DNA of 64,000 bases, from NCBI GenBank assembly GCA_038025085.1, contig CM076144.1, positions 38,536,501 to 38,600,500 on the forward strand, written 5' to 3'. The first letter of the stretch is position 1, and every line of letters starts with the position of its first letter. Positions 1 through 9,418 of this stretch are shown here, piece after piece. Source of the DNA: Tetragonia tetragonoides. Lineage: Eukaryota > Streptophyta > Magnoliopsida > Caryophyllales > Aizoaceae. The position numbers were made by a program, and so were the translations under genes. The notes beneath the pieces are model-generated. The model searched no databases. It had not been told where the DNA came from and worked only from the letters and a program-made list of their open reading frames with translations.

Positions 1-404
1 TGACAAAAGGATAATCCTAAAGCAACAACGGGGTATTACGAGTCCAGATCCTATCTTATTCCAAAAATAACAATATGTTTCATGATTATTCGCCTTTGGA
101 TGAAAAGGGGAGATTTATTTACCATTGGATAGATGGATTGGATTTTTTAAATTTTAAACAATTATAGAAGAAAGATAGAGAGGGGGAAGAACATCATAGG
201 AACTAGAATAGCAGAGCATCCACACTAGAGTATTACATTTAGAACTCTCAGCCGTAACTGCATTAGTTGTGTGTTGTGTCCCTAAGAGCTCAACCTACAC
301 CTCAATCCTATTAGTTGAGGACTTGAGGCCATCGAGTTCTGGGAAGGAGTTGACAAAGCTTGACAATTACGTATCACATTAGGTGTAACAAGCATTACTT
401 TTAA
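1..404. other. Intergenic, no gene seen
   Basis: AT-rich sequence left of the MULE-like element. I see no convincing coding region, RNA gene or terminal repeat here. The last 9 bases (396-404) form the left target-site duplication of the element that follows. Confidence 0.6.
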
Positions 405-1965
405 GGAAATTATCCACTTTACTGTCCTGACGTATGAGATAATTATTATTTAGTGATCTGTGTTTTACATATTTTCACTTTAGTTATCTAAGTTAATTAA
501 ATTAGTGTTTTTTAAGTGTTTATCGTCTATTCCATTAACATCTTTGTTAACTGCTTACTAATTGAGGGGTAAACTGGTTATTTATGTGGAACCATTCATC
601 CCCTTCCTTTTTCATCTTCGCCCACCATTGTTAACAAGAGAGCTCGGCCTCAAAAAAAAAACCATGCACCAGCGATTTCGTCCACCCCCAATACCACCAC
701 TAGAGGTGGCCACGGGCCGATCTATTTCGTTCGTGGATCGTGCTTCGCCGTAACTCAGCATTAATCCGCATGAATGGGCACCGGGCCGTACCGGGCCGTC
801 CACCCGAGCCTGGTAGGGTCTTAGCCAGCTTTGGCCCGTGGAGATATCTAGTGAGGAGGAAGGAGAGAAAATGGGGCTTGGAGAGTTGCTGCCATTGTTG
901 GGAATTTGGGGATATATTTTGGGGAGGAGGAATGAGATTTAATGGATTTTGGGGAGGAGGATGGATGAAGTTGTACCCGAGCTTTTTTCGTGACAAGACC
1001 AAACCCGCACTGGTAGTTCGTGGGCCGCAGCAGTGCCGGGCTCAGACCTCCAATCACCTCGGCACTAGTTTAGCCCACACCCGGGCCGGTCCATGCGGGC
1101 TTGGGCCAAGCCCGGTCCAGTGGCCACCTCTAACCACCACTACCGCCACTTCCCCTCACACAAGACCAGAAGACTCGCCACCTCGTACCTGCAACACCCC
1201 AGCCACCACCTTCTTCTCACACCCACGAACCACCCACCTTCCTTCTCCCTACCACCAAAACACCAGACAAACCCTACCCCACGAAATACCGACCACCACA
1301 ATTTCGACTCACCGCCCACAAAACATTCGACACCTCACTGTAACCCACAACCCCACCACCAACCACCCAACCGTCACCAGACTCACCACCACTTCTTCAC
1401 GCCGACCACCTCTCGAACTCTCTCTCTCCAGAATCGCCACCCCCTCCTTCAACCCAGAAATTTTCGAAACCCACTACCCCATTTTCACACACTCTCTCTC
1501 TCTCCATTTCACCTAAAGAAAATAGAATCCTCCCAATCACCCTCAGCCCTCCTCCTTTGCCTTTCTCTATCAAAATTTTATTAGATCGCAATGAAAATTT
1601 TCATTGTTCTATCCCTTTATGCCAGATTTAATTGGTAGATGTGATGGATTTTAATGTTGAGATTGCTGGTTGAAAATGTTGAAGAAAAATAAGCAACTCT
1701 TACTTCTTTTTTTTTTTTGGTTGAATGGATAGGTAACTCTAATTTAAGTGGGGGTATTTTGGTTATTTAATATGTGTTTTAGTTTTCTTTTTCTTTATTT
1801 AGTAGCCACATCAGCAAATTAACGGAAATTTTAAATGGGTCTAACGGAAAGATTCAAAGTGAAACTATTTCTAATATCATAGGTAATTAAAGTGAAAATA
1901 CGAAAAACACAGGTTACTAAATAATGATTATCCCATACGTTAGGGCACCAAAGTGAAAATTTTCC
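405..1965. mobile_element. Non-autonomous Mutator-like element (MULE) with long terminal inverted repeats
   Basis: The first about 150 bases (405-560) reappear in inverted, diverged form in the last about 165 bases (1800-1965); both ends share blocks such as ACTTT.G..CTAACGTATG and ATTATTTAGT on the strand read inward. The element is flanked by TACTTTTAA (396-404) and TACTTTCAA (1966-1974), an 8-of-9 match, and 9-bp duplications with long inverted repeats are typical of MULEs. The interior is strikingly C-rich (about 1133-1590), unlike the AT-rich termini, so it may be acquired host sequence (Pack-MULE style). I see no transposase. A second element at 701-1132 is nested in it. Age: the duplication has one mismatch and the repeats are clearly diverged, so it is not recent. 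Confidence 0.72.
701..1132. mobile_element. Non-autonomous hAT element nested in the MULE
   Basis: 432 bp with terminal inverted repeats beginning TAGAGGTGGCCAC and ending GTGGCCACCTCTA, flanked by a perfect 8-bp duplication ACCACCAC (693-700 and 1133-1140). The 8-bp duplication and TAGAGGTG-type ends fit hAT elements. Subterminal GGGCCG/CCGGGCC repeats occur near both ends, as expected for transposase-binding clusters. No transposase is encoded. Because the duplication is perfect and the host MULE is diverged, this insertion is the younger of the two. Confidence 0.85.
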
Positions 1966-2286
1966 TACTTTCAAGGAGATAATATAACAGTAATTAAACC
2001 AGTAATGACATTTACCTCAAAACTTTGAAAGAAAATAGATATCATGAAAGATTTTACATTTCTTTGACAACGTTGAAGTCTTACATTATTTTAGAAAAGC
2101 TATATCGGTAGTGATTCTTTAGCAAACTGTATTCACTTTTGCCATCAGTATTATCTTGGACGAATTCTTTCGACTTGTCTTTACAAAGGGACTCGTGAGA
2201 ATAAGATAGAGCTCGACCTTCCTTATTTGCCTTAAAAATAGGGGGTGAGCGACATCATATCCTCAGTATCATTATGTGTGCAATAA
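1966..2286. other. Intergenic, no gene seen
   Basis: Short AT-rich spacer between the MULE (duplication 1966-1974) and the Harbinger MITE (left TAA duplication 2284-2286). Nothing recognisable. Confidence 0.5.
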
Positions 2287-2528
2287 GGCTCCGTTTAATT
2301 CATCTGAATAAAACTGAATTGAATTGATTTTTTTAACTTGACCGTTAACCATTTAAAATTCGTTTAAACATAGCCAATATTGGATTCATTTGAAAGTATG
2401 CTTTGAGATCTTTCCGATGACATAGTTATCATCATGAAATTATTTCGGAATAAAAAGTTATATGAGTGATAAAGTTACACATGAACTGAACTGAATTTAA
2501 GTGAAATTAAGTTGAATCAAACAGAGCC
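2287..2528. mobile_element. Tourist-type (PIF/Harbinger) MITE
   Basis: 242-bp element starting GGCTCCGTTTAATTCA and ending in the inverted form TGAATCAAACAGAGCC, flanked by the 3-bp duplication TAA (2284-2286, 2529-2531). A TAA/TTA duplication with GG..C..TTT termini is the Tourist signature. It has no coding capacity. A separate remnant follows at 2538-2573 (TATGAGGCCGCCTCAAAG type) that resembles the ends of the stem-loop element at 7242-7347. Confidence 0.8.
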
Positions 2529-2910
2529 TAAGTCTTGTATGAGGCCGCCTCAAAGTGAGGCTACCTCTTTATACCAAACACATTGTGTGTTCTTTTTCAC
2601 TAAAGTTCATTTGAGATGAACTATACTAAACTGACCTGAACTAGTAATCTGCGATAAAAAAAAAAAGTAGATCATTGAACTGAAATCCATTAAAGTGAAT
2701 CGAACTAAAGCGAATACACTCAGAGTCCACGATTTAGATTAAAAAAAAAAAAAAAAGTCTATGATTTTATCATGTGTTTTTATTTAATGATGGAGTATAA
2801 ATCTAAAATTTTGGGAAAGAGGTTAGAAATTTACAACTGTAGAAGTACAACTACTTATGAGCTGTAAAAAAAAGAAACAAAAATAGAAATTTCACGGCCG
2901 CCTTAGTTTC

Positions 2911-2918
2911 TATATAAA
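2911..2918 (+). promoter_or_regulatory. TATA box of the UIEF-like gene
   Basis: TATATAAA about 30 bases upstream of a pyrimidine-rich stretch (about 2940-2960) that is a natural transcription start region. It is the only good TATA element in front of the first exon of the gene coding from 3656. Confidence 0.6.
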
Positions 2919-3042
2919 GATAGGAAAATCACCCGCGGGTCTCTCTCAATTATCATTCTTAGCATATTCGCTTGCTTCCTTCAACCTTGACCTCTTGTTC
3001 AAGAAGCTCCCCAAAAGCACGTGTTCTCCCAAAAATTTCAAG

Positions 3043-3057
3043 AAACCCTAACCCTAA
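3043..3057 (+). promoter_or_regulatory. Telo-box (AAACCCTAACCCTAA) in the 5' leader
   Basis: Two adjacent telomere-like CCCTAA units lie in the presumed non-coding first exon. Such telo-boxes are established elements in 5' regions of plant genes for translation and RNA handling, which suits an mRNA-export factor. Binding is inferred only. Confidence 0.55.
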
Positions 3058-3655
3058 TTCTCAATTTCATTCAAAATTTCTCTACGGATCGTTCCCTTTC
3101 TTTCATTTTACTGTCGATTTCGCAACTCTCATTGGTATCTGGTATGTTCTTTCTCTTTCTTGAATTGATTTATATAACAACTAGGGTTTTGATTTCCCCT
3201 TTTCTTTTGTCGTGTGTTTTTTTCGTTTTCAATTTTTTTTGTTTGTTCTTTGGATATTCTTTCAATTTGGTGAAAAGATAACTTGTTGGGAAATTGAATT
3301 AAAGAATTCGTGTAAATTTACGGTGTATTTAGCAAAAAGAGAATTGGAATGTGAGTTGTGGCGAAATATTGAAAACTTTGACATCATGTTAGAGTTATTT
3401 GTTGTTCATGGATTTTGATGGCGGTCATTGCTTTTTAATTTGTATTGTATTCCATTTGGTTATGGTAGTCATCTTGTTTAATTGGGGATTTATTGACAAA
3501 ACAATATTGATGAATATTGTATTTTTTGGATGTGCTTTGGTGGTTGATGTCTTTCATGTGCTCTATAGAAAAAACAGTTATTTTTTTGTCTTTCAAGTTT
3601 CAAATGAGATGCTCATTGTGTTTATATCAAAACTGAGTCAATTTCTTGATTTCAG

Positions 3656-6492
3656 ATGGCGATTAAACCACTCACTAGTGAGGCTATTGCTCTAACAGAA
3701 AAGAAGATGGACATGACTCTAGGTAAAGTATATAAGTTCTTTTCAGAATGATGTGTTTTTGAAGCTATTTTTTGGGAAAACTTTGCTAATTGTTAATATT
3801 TCATTTCTTTTGCAGATGATATTATTAAGATGTCTAAACCAAATGCTGCTGCCAAGTCTAAGAAGCAAAGGGCCTCGGTATGACACCTTTCAGATTTGTT
3901 CTATGATTTGTTCTACGATTTGTTGATCTTATATGGTCATCAGTGTGAGATTTCTCTAGATGCTAAATTATATTGTTTTGTGGAAATGTTGGGGTGCAGA
4001 ATAAAAGTCAGAGATTTCCCAATGGCAACCAAGATAAAGCCCTAAAGATGCGACAATATATGGACTCACGGTCTACTCTAAGACAGGTTTGTGACGAGGG
4101 CATATAGTGATTGACTGTTTTCTGAATTTATTCAGCTGATCTAAACCCTTAACAACATTTTTAAGCATTAGAAGTTTCCTGTGGGTGGCGTCACACTGAG
4201 CAATTTTCTTCTGGTTCCATTAGGGGGTGCTTGCTCAGAGGAGGTCCAACTTTCAGGGAAACAGCTTTCCTTTGGCATCTGAGGCTGCTCGGAAGACAGT
4301 TGTTGCTCCCTTCCGCAACAGAGCTTTTAACCGTAATAGGGCTGCTAATTGGAATAAACCAAGGTAAAGCATGTTCTTTTTCAAACTATTTGCATGAGTG
4401 GTAGATTAATAGCCAATATTTGATATCATTATTCGTTTGGCAGGTAAACCACGGTCTTGTATTACTCGAACTTGCCTCCTGCTTCCAGTTAATATGCATG
4501 AAAAATATGCTGTCTGGGAGGGTCATGAAATGATTATGGTTGGATTTATCAAATCTCCTGTTAGATGAGTAAGGCTCGATCAGTTCGTCTGCTGTGGCCT
4601 TTATCCCTTGGAATTTGGAAATGACTACCTCGATTATAGTGCTAGTGTTCTATATACTGGTAACTTGTGGGTGTGATCAGTGGGGTTGAGGATGGGTATT
4701 GACACTGGATCATTATGAAAGATTGAAGGTTTCTGTACTGGGTTGGGACACTTTATGTTGGCATGTGCTTTGGATAGGTTAAGATTATGTGAAGTACCTG
4801 TCTGGTTGTGAGGGAGAACTTTTCCCTTTGTCACCATAGTTGATAGCTTCAATGGTACATCTAATGAGCCACCCTTCTGGTTGTGAGAAGAACTTTTTCC
4901 TTTCTCATGGTAGTTAATAGTTGCAATGAGTCATTCAAGGCTTGTTCAAGCTTGTAGTCTTTTGGAGAGCTACATTTGCAATTTTATGTGTGCAAGGTCT
5001 GGAAAGCTTTGAGTATGGTCATCGGTGATTGGCCTTGTTGAGCTGAAAAGTTAAACTGTTCCTACTCAGTCATATCATTCAATTCCTTTTTAAGTCTCGC
5101 CTCTCCATTGTCCAACACTGTCTTGGCATTCTCCTCATTAAAGGGAAGCTTGATGCATAAACCAACACTGCATAAACACTGTCTTGGTAAACTGGTGTAT
5201 GATGTCCGTCATTAATGAGATTGATCTGAAAGTTGACCAGTTTGTCTGGTTGCTGACCTTTTCTTGATACATGATCGACTTAGTTTTTGCATATTCCTCT
5301 TGGCATCCAGTTGCCTTGTAGGTTGCACAGTACCATATGCTGAATGAAACAATTCCTGCAGCAAATACACATCACTTAAACCGCTGGAGTGAGCTTGGTA
5401 TATTTGTTAGCCTTCAGTTTGGTGAAATATGAACCGGGAGTGATTGGTGGTTCGTTTGGTGCATTAGGATGTGGAAACTTGTATTTAACTTACATTGGTG
5501 GTTGTAAGTTGGGTGCAGTCGCTTAACTCATTGGCTATCCTGGTAAAGAGTTTTATGGTATCCTGGTAAAGAGTTTTATGCTGTGGAATGTTCTGCTTCT
5601 TTTCATTTGCTCATGCGCATTAGCAAATACACTAAAAAGTTACATCTTCAAAGTGGGTTTTGGTATCCTCTGAACCTTACCCCTGCATTTGCCTCACATG
5701 GCTGTCTCATTGTTGAATCAGAGCTCATTAAGTTCGGCAGCTCCATGGTGGTTTCTTTTTGGATTACTTTTGAAGCTTGTGTACAGTTAGTGGAAGTTTG
5801 TAGCTTAATGGTTCATGTTCTAGAAGGGAAGTCAATTAATGGAAATGTGCTGCCCACGGTTCTCTCCTGTGATTTTGACATCCTTGAAATATGGTTAATT
5901 TATACTTTTAAGTAACTGTAGTGCCTGTGGTGAGTACTTTCCAATCGACTATGTTGGGTATTTTCATCAACTGTTTCTGGGCAGCAAGGTGGTATTTACT
6001 TCTCTTGTTGAATTTTATTCTGTAATAACCTGGCTTCTCTGTGATACTACCTATTTTTGCAGACCTGGTGGTCCACTGAGGCGACAGGGAAATCATTCTA
6101 ATGGAGGCAATAATGTTAAGGTGAATTTCTTGATGAGATTGAATATTTTAGATGTTGCTACCTGCTACTTTTAGGATTCGACTCTTGGGGATACGATACA
6201 GCTTAGTCCCTTGATAAATTTTGTGCTGGCTTATGCTTTTGCTTTTAGAAGTGTTGTGTTTGGAATGATATTTTTGCCTTGATCAAAGACTTTCAGTGCC
6301 TGTGTTGTAATAGTTTCAGGGAGTAGTTGCTTCAAATAGAGAAGATAGTAGTTTGGTCCACTTGTTTGATGGTGTGTTAGCTTTCACGGTGACTGTGAGT
6401 TGGTATCCCGTCATTATGTTCAGCTGCTGTGTCTTCTGCATAAGATGTGCTTGTCTACTGAGTTGGAGGCTAATTTGAGGCTTGAAACTTTT

Positions 6493-6535
<43 letters not shown>

Positions 6536-6736
6536 AGACAACGACAGCCTCTACAAAATGGGGAGCCAATTCCTAAGCAGAAGCCTAAAACATTGGATTC
6601 ATTGTTCGCCAACATGAAGGAGCAGCGGATGAGAGTTGTTACTCACATGAACAATGGTGGTGCTGGACGTGGTTCTGTGGGTAACCAGCGAAGACAGCCA
6701 TGGCTAAGGGGTCGTTTTGGCAACTACCGGAACTGA
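3656..6736 (+). CDS. UIEF-like mRNA export factor (UAP56-interacting), six coding exons
   Basis: Coding exons read at 3656-3722, 3816-3877, 4000-4086, 4224-4363, 6063-6120 and 6497-6736; all introns are GT-AG and all phases join cleanly to 217 codons plus stop. A non-coding first exon (about 2942-3141) is followed by a 5'UTR intron (3142-3655) ending one base before the start codon. Residues 18-30, MDMTLDDIIKMSK, match the UAP56-binding motif of ALY/UIF/UIEF export adaptors. The middle is Arg/Asn/Gly-rich (RNA-binding-like), residues 139-151 are polyglutamine, and the C-terminus (LDSLFANMKEQRMR) resembles the second UAP56-binding motif, followed by RGRFGNYRN. The role (bridging mRNA to the UAP56/TREX helicase in the nucleus) is inferred from the family. 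It is shorter than I would expect of full UIEF proteins. Without the 1.7-kb intron removed, the frame ends early. Confidence 0.75.
4364..6062 (+). other. Long intron of the UIEF-like gene with internal duplications
   Basis: A 1.7-kb intron (GTAAAG ... TTTGCAG). It contains an imperfect duplication (about 4801-4860 and 4876-4930, GGTTGTGAG..GAACTTTT) and a tandem copy of TATCCTGGTAAAGAGTTTTA at about 5537-5580. No transposon ends or coding region seen. Its size suggests room for retained-intron or alternative 3'-end transcripts. Confidence 0.6.
6497..6535 (+). repeat. CAG/CAA microsatellite encoding 13 glutamines
   Basis: CAG and CAA codons alternate right after the last intron's acceptor, which itself is CAG. 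Repeat-length change or slippage of the acceptor between CAG units would alter the glutamine count without changing frame. Confidence 0.85.
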
Positions 6737-7241
6737 GGATGAGCTCAAACAAAGAGTATCAGCTTTGATGCAACTCGAATGGCCTGGTGTTGGATCACGT
6801 CAATCTTAGCAGACTTGAGGGAAAGGCTTGGTCTAGTGCGTTTTCAGTTCGGGGAAAGTTTGCTTGGCTTGTTCTTTGTAATGTCAACTCTGATTTCATT
6901 TGAATTTGGCCTTGTACAGTAAACAACTCGCATGATGGTAATCTGGTTTAATATTTGATGTTACTTCTCCAGAACTTGGTTTTCTCGTCTTATTGAACTA
7001 CTCCTCTTCTTGAAATCTCATTTCCATTTCACTTGTTGAGGTCGGAGGTTACAAACTTTGACGATTAATTTAAGGAATTTACAATGATTTATAGAGTAAA
7101 AATACTATTATCAGATTTATGCTTAATTGTATTCTCAAAATATTCAAAAAGTGTGCAAGGAGAAACAAGTCTATGATGTTTAGAAATCTTGGGCAATGAC
7201 ATATTGCACCTCCGGTATGCCAACATGATACTACAATCTCC
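6737..7241 (+). other. 3'UTR of the UIEF-like gene and AT-rich spacer
   Basis: About 6737-6960 is the likely 3' untranslated region (T-rich, no obvious single AATAAA). The rest is AT-rich with nothing recognisable. Confidence 0.45.
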
Positions 7242-7347
7242 TATGAGGTCACCTTAAGGTGAAGCCCTCTCTATAGCCAAGCATGACATAAGCATGGGTC
7301 ATGACGTTGTGCTTGTTAAAGGGGCCTCACCTTGAGGCCGCCTCATA
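7242..7347. mobile_element. Small stem-loop MITE-like element
   Basis: 106 bp whose two ends are inverted repeats: TATGAGGTCACCTTAAGG at the left and, on the other strand, TATGAGGCGGCCTCAAGG at the right. A related end occurs at 2538-2573. No clear target duplication, so the superfamily is not assigned. Confidence 0.45.
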
Positions 7348-8755
7348 CGAGTTTTTGTGTTCAACAAGACATGTGTATCGGATGCTTGTTATAGTCTTCC
7401 CTCTCAAGGCATTCTAAATCCACAATGTTGTGTCTATATCTGTGTTCGAGAAAAAAAAAACCACAAAATTCACCCCTTCATCATAAGATTAAATACAGGA
7501 GGTTCTTGCTGCTCATGTTGCTCCCTTCCACCTAGAGCCAAAAATAAGGTGGCATAAAGTACGACATTGGTGATAAAGAAGATAGTCCAAGCGAGCCCTG
7601 CATTGGGTAGTCGCATTTCCAAATCAATCAATCAATCATCAAAATATATATATATATATAAAGGAGGCATATTTCGGGCGCAATGAGACACGCCATGTAG
7701 GCAAGAATTTTAGGAGCGCGCCACCTAAGCGAGGATAAAGACAAAAAAATAATTGATGTAACCTATTTAGGAGTCTTAGATAATGACAAAAAATAAGTGG
7801 TGTAAAATATTTAGAAGTCTTATCGTCTTTACTGTTTAGGATTATTGAGAGGTTAATTTTTGTCAACTACTTAAAATCATAAATAATATTTTCTCTACAT
7901 CTCAAAAAATAACAAAAATTACACCATCAGATTCGGATCAAAAAATACTTCAAAACGAGATGCATTTACAATATGTTTAGAACATATGACAAAGAATATT
8001 AAGTTATACTGCTACATCAAGGACATAAAGTGATGCTACAATTAAAAAATCAGTTTATAAAAAATGATTTATGGTGTCTCATTTTCATCTGTTTTTCACA
8101 GCATTCTAGATAAAAGAAGATGAAGAGACTTATTTTCATCTCCAAAAATAATGCTTTATCTAATACACCAAGTTTTAGAATACAATCGAAACTGTAATAC
8201 TAGGTGAGCTCTATATAACGAACTTTAAGTCTCCAACCGTTCCTTTTCTTCTTTATACTTTCCCCATGTTGCGTTAAACCTGTTTTGTGTGATACATGGT
8301 CATACTAATTAATCTCCACTACTATCATTTGCTCACTTGCTTCTTTTTCATTAATATTGTGCAGGTTTTTGGAATCATTTATTCATATTAACTCATGTCT
8401 ATAACTTATGACCCGTAATTACTATGAATTTTTTTTTTGGGGGCAATAGTTACTACTACATAGTTTATGGCATTTATACGAAGGCATCAAGCAAAAATTC
8501 ATGGGATACCACTTTAGTTTATTTGAAAGCTATCTATGGGGTTATTATCAGGTTCTAAATTCTACTGTACTTGGTTAACAGGTTCTTAATTCTACCCATT
8601 CATTGTGTTACGTTTTTTAAATATATTACAAAATATGATACTCTAATTTCATTATGTTTTATTCCGGTTTTAATTTTTCACAATTTGTTTTGAGGGTGCA
8701 GGAGTTGAATACAAAAGAACAGTGTTTATATAACCATAATGATCAAGTAAGTAAA
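7348..8755. other. Intergenic, AT-rich, no supported gene
   Basis: Contains an (AT)n tract at 7644-7660. A - strand frame at about 7510-7640 reads a short hydrophobic segment (MRLPNAGLAWTIFFITNVV) but has no supporting context and I do not call it. The stretch 7880-8130 loosely resembles 37310-37600, suggesting an old dispersed repeat. The last 5 bases (8751-8755, GTAAA) flank the Tat retrotransposon. Confidence 0.5.
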
Positions 8756-9067
8756 TGTTGGGACCCAAAATATGAATTTTGACTGAACCTTGACCGCCAC
8801 GTCACCAGAGGGGGTCCACAAGTCAAACGGCCAATCGTAAACCGACACGTGGTGTTCAAGGGGCCATGACAGAGCCTCCTAAAATTACGGGAATATTCCT
8901 TAGCGCGTCAGCGTGAGTGATCTGACCAGCTTGGCCCATGAATACTCTAGATGGCAGGCCCATTTTCCGAGGCGCTGAGGTTTCCGCCTGATATCTGACA
9001 GGGTACGGAATTCCGTTCCCTAAAGGTGATGTCCTATAAATACGATCACTGTTCATTTCAGGGGCGA

Positions 9068-9106
<39 letters not shown>

Positions 9107-9312
9107 GCATCGCTTTTTTAGACTCTCTCTGGATTTTCTCTCTCTAGACCTGCAAACTTCTGACTTGACCGTCGGAGGGGCCCCCTCCCGGGAAAACCCC
9201 CAGGGGCAGTCACGTGTTCTCTTTTGCAGGTCACTTGGTTAGATCTTCGATTCTGGAGCTCCCCCAACTCGACACAATTCTAGTCGATCCTCCAAAAAAG
9301 AACCCCGAAACA
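8756..9312 (+). repeat. 5' LTR of the Tat element
   Basis: Starts TGTTGGGACCCAAAAT and ends GAAACA, 557 bp. It matches 35254-35801 nearly throughout; the 3' copy begins TATTGGG and ends GAAATA, so both termini of the 3' copy carry mutations. It contains TATAAATA (9035-9042) and a (TC)n tract (about 9071-9104). Confidence 0.92.
9035..9042 (+). promoter_or_regulatory. TATA box of the Tat LTR
   Basis: TATAAATA within the LTR, conserved at 35533-35540 in the 3' LTR. Transcription would start about 30 bases downstream, before the TC tract. Confidence 0.65.
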
Positions 9313-9330
9313 TTGGCGCCGTCTGTGGGG
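9313..9330 (+). other. Primer-binding site of the Tat element
   Basis: TTGGCGCCGTCTGTGGGG directly follows the LTR. This is the position and TGG start expected for a tRNA primer site and a form common in plant gypsy elements. I do not assign the tRNA. Confidence 0.7.
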
Positions 9331-9418
9331 AGCCCTTTGTTGAAGGGTTTACTCCACAAGATCCAGAGACTATATACTTTCTTCTCCCCTCAACTCTCAA
9401 CCCCTCAACCAGAACCAA

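Noticed and set aside
740..1591. Long open frames (258 and 163 codons) across the hAT/MULE interior
   Set aside because: They cross a hAT border, are Pro/Thr/His-rich because the DNA is C-rich, and show no domain or codon pattern; judged chance frames.
5583..5915. 110-codon + frame in the long intron of the export-factor gene
   Set aside because: No homology pattern, no splice signals joining it in phase; the flanking exons already join perfectly without it.
6316..6615. Poly-Cys frame on - opposite the glutamine repeat
   Set aside because: It is the mirror of the CAG/CAA codons of the export-factor exon.
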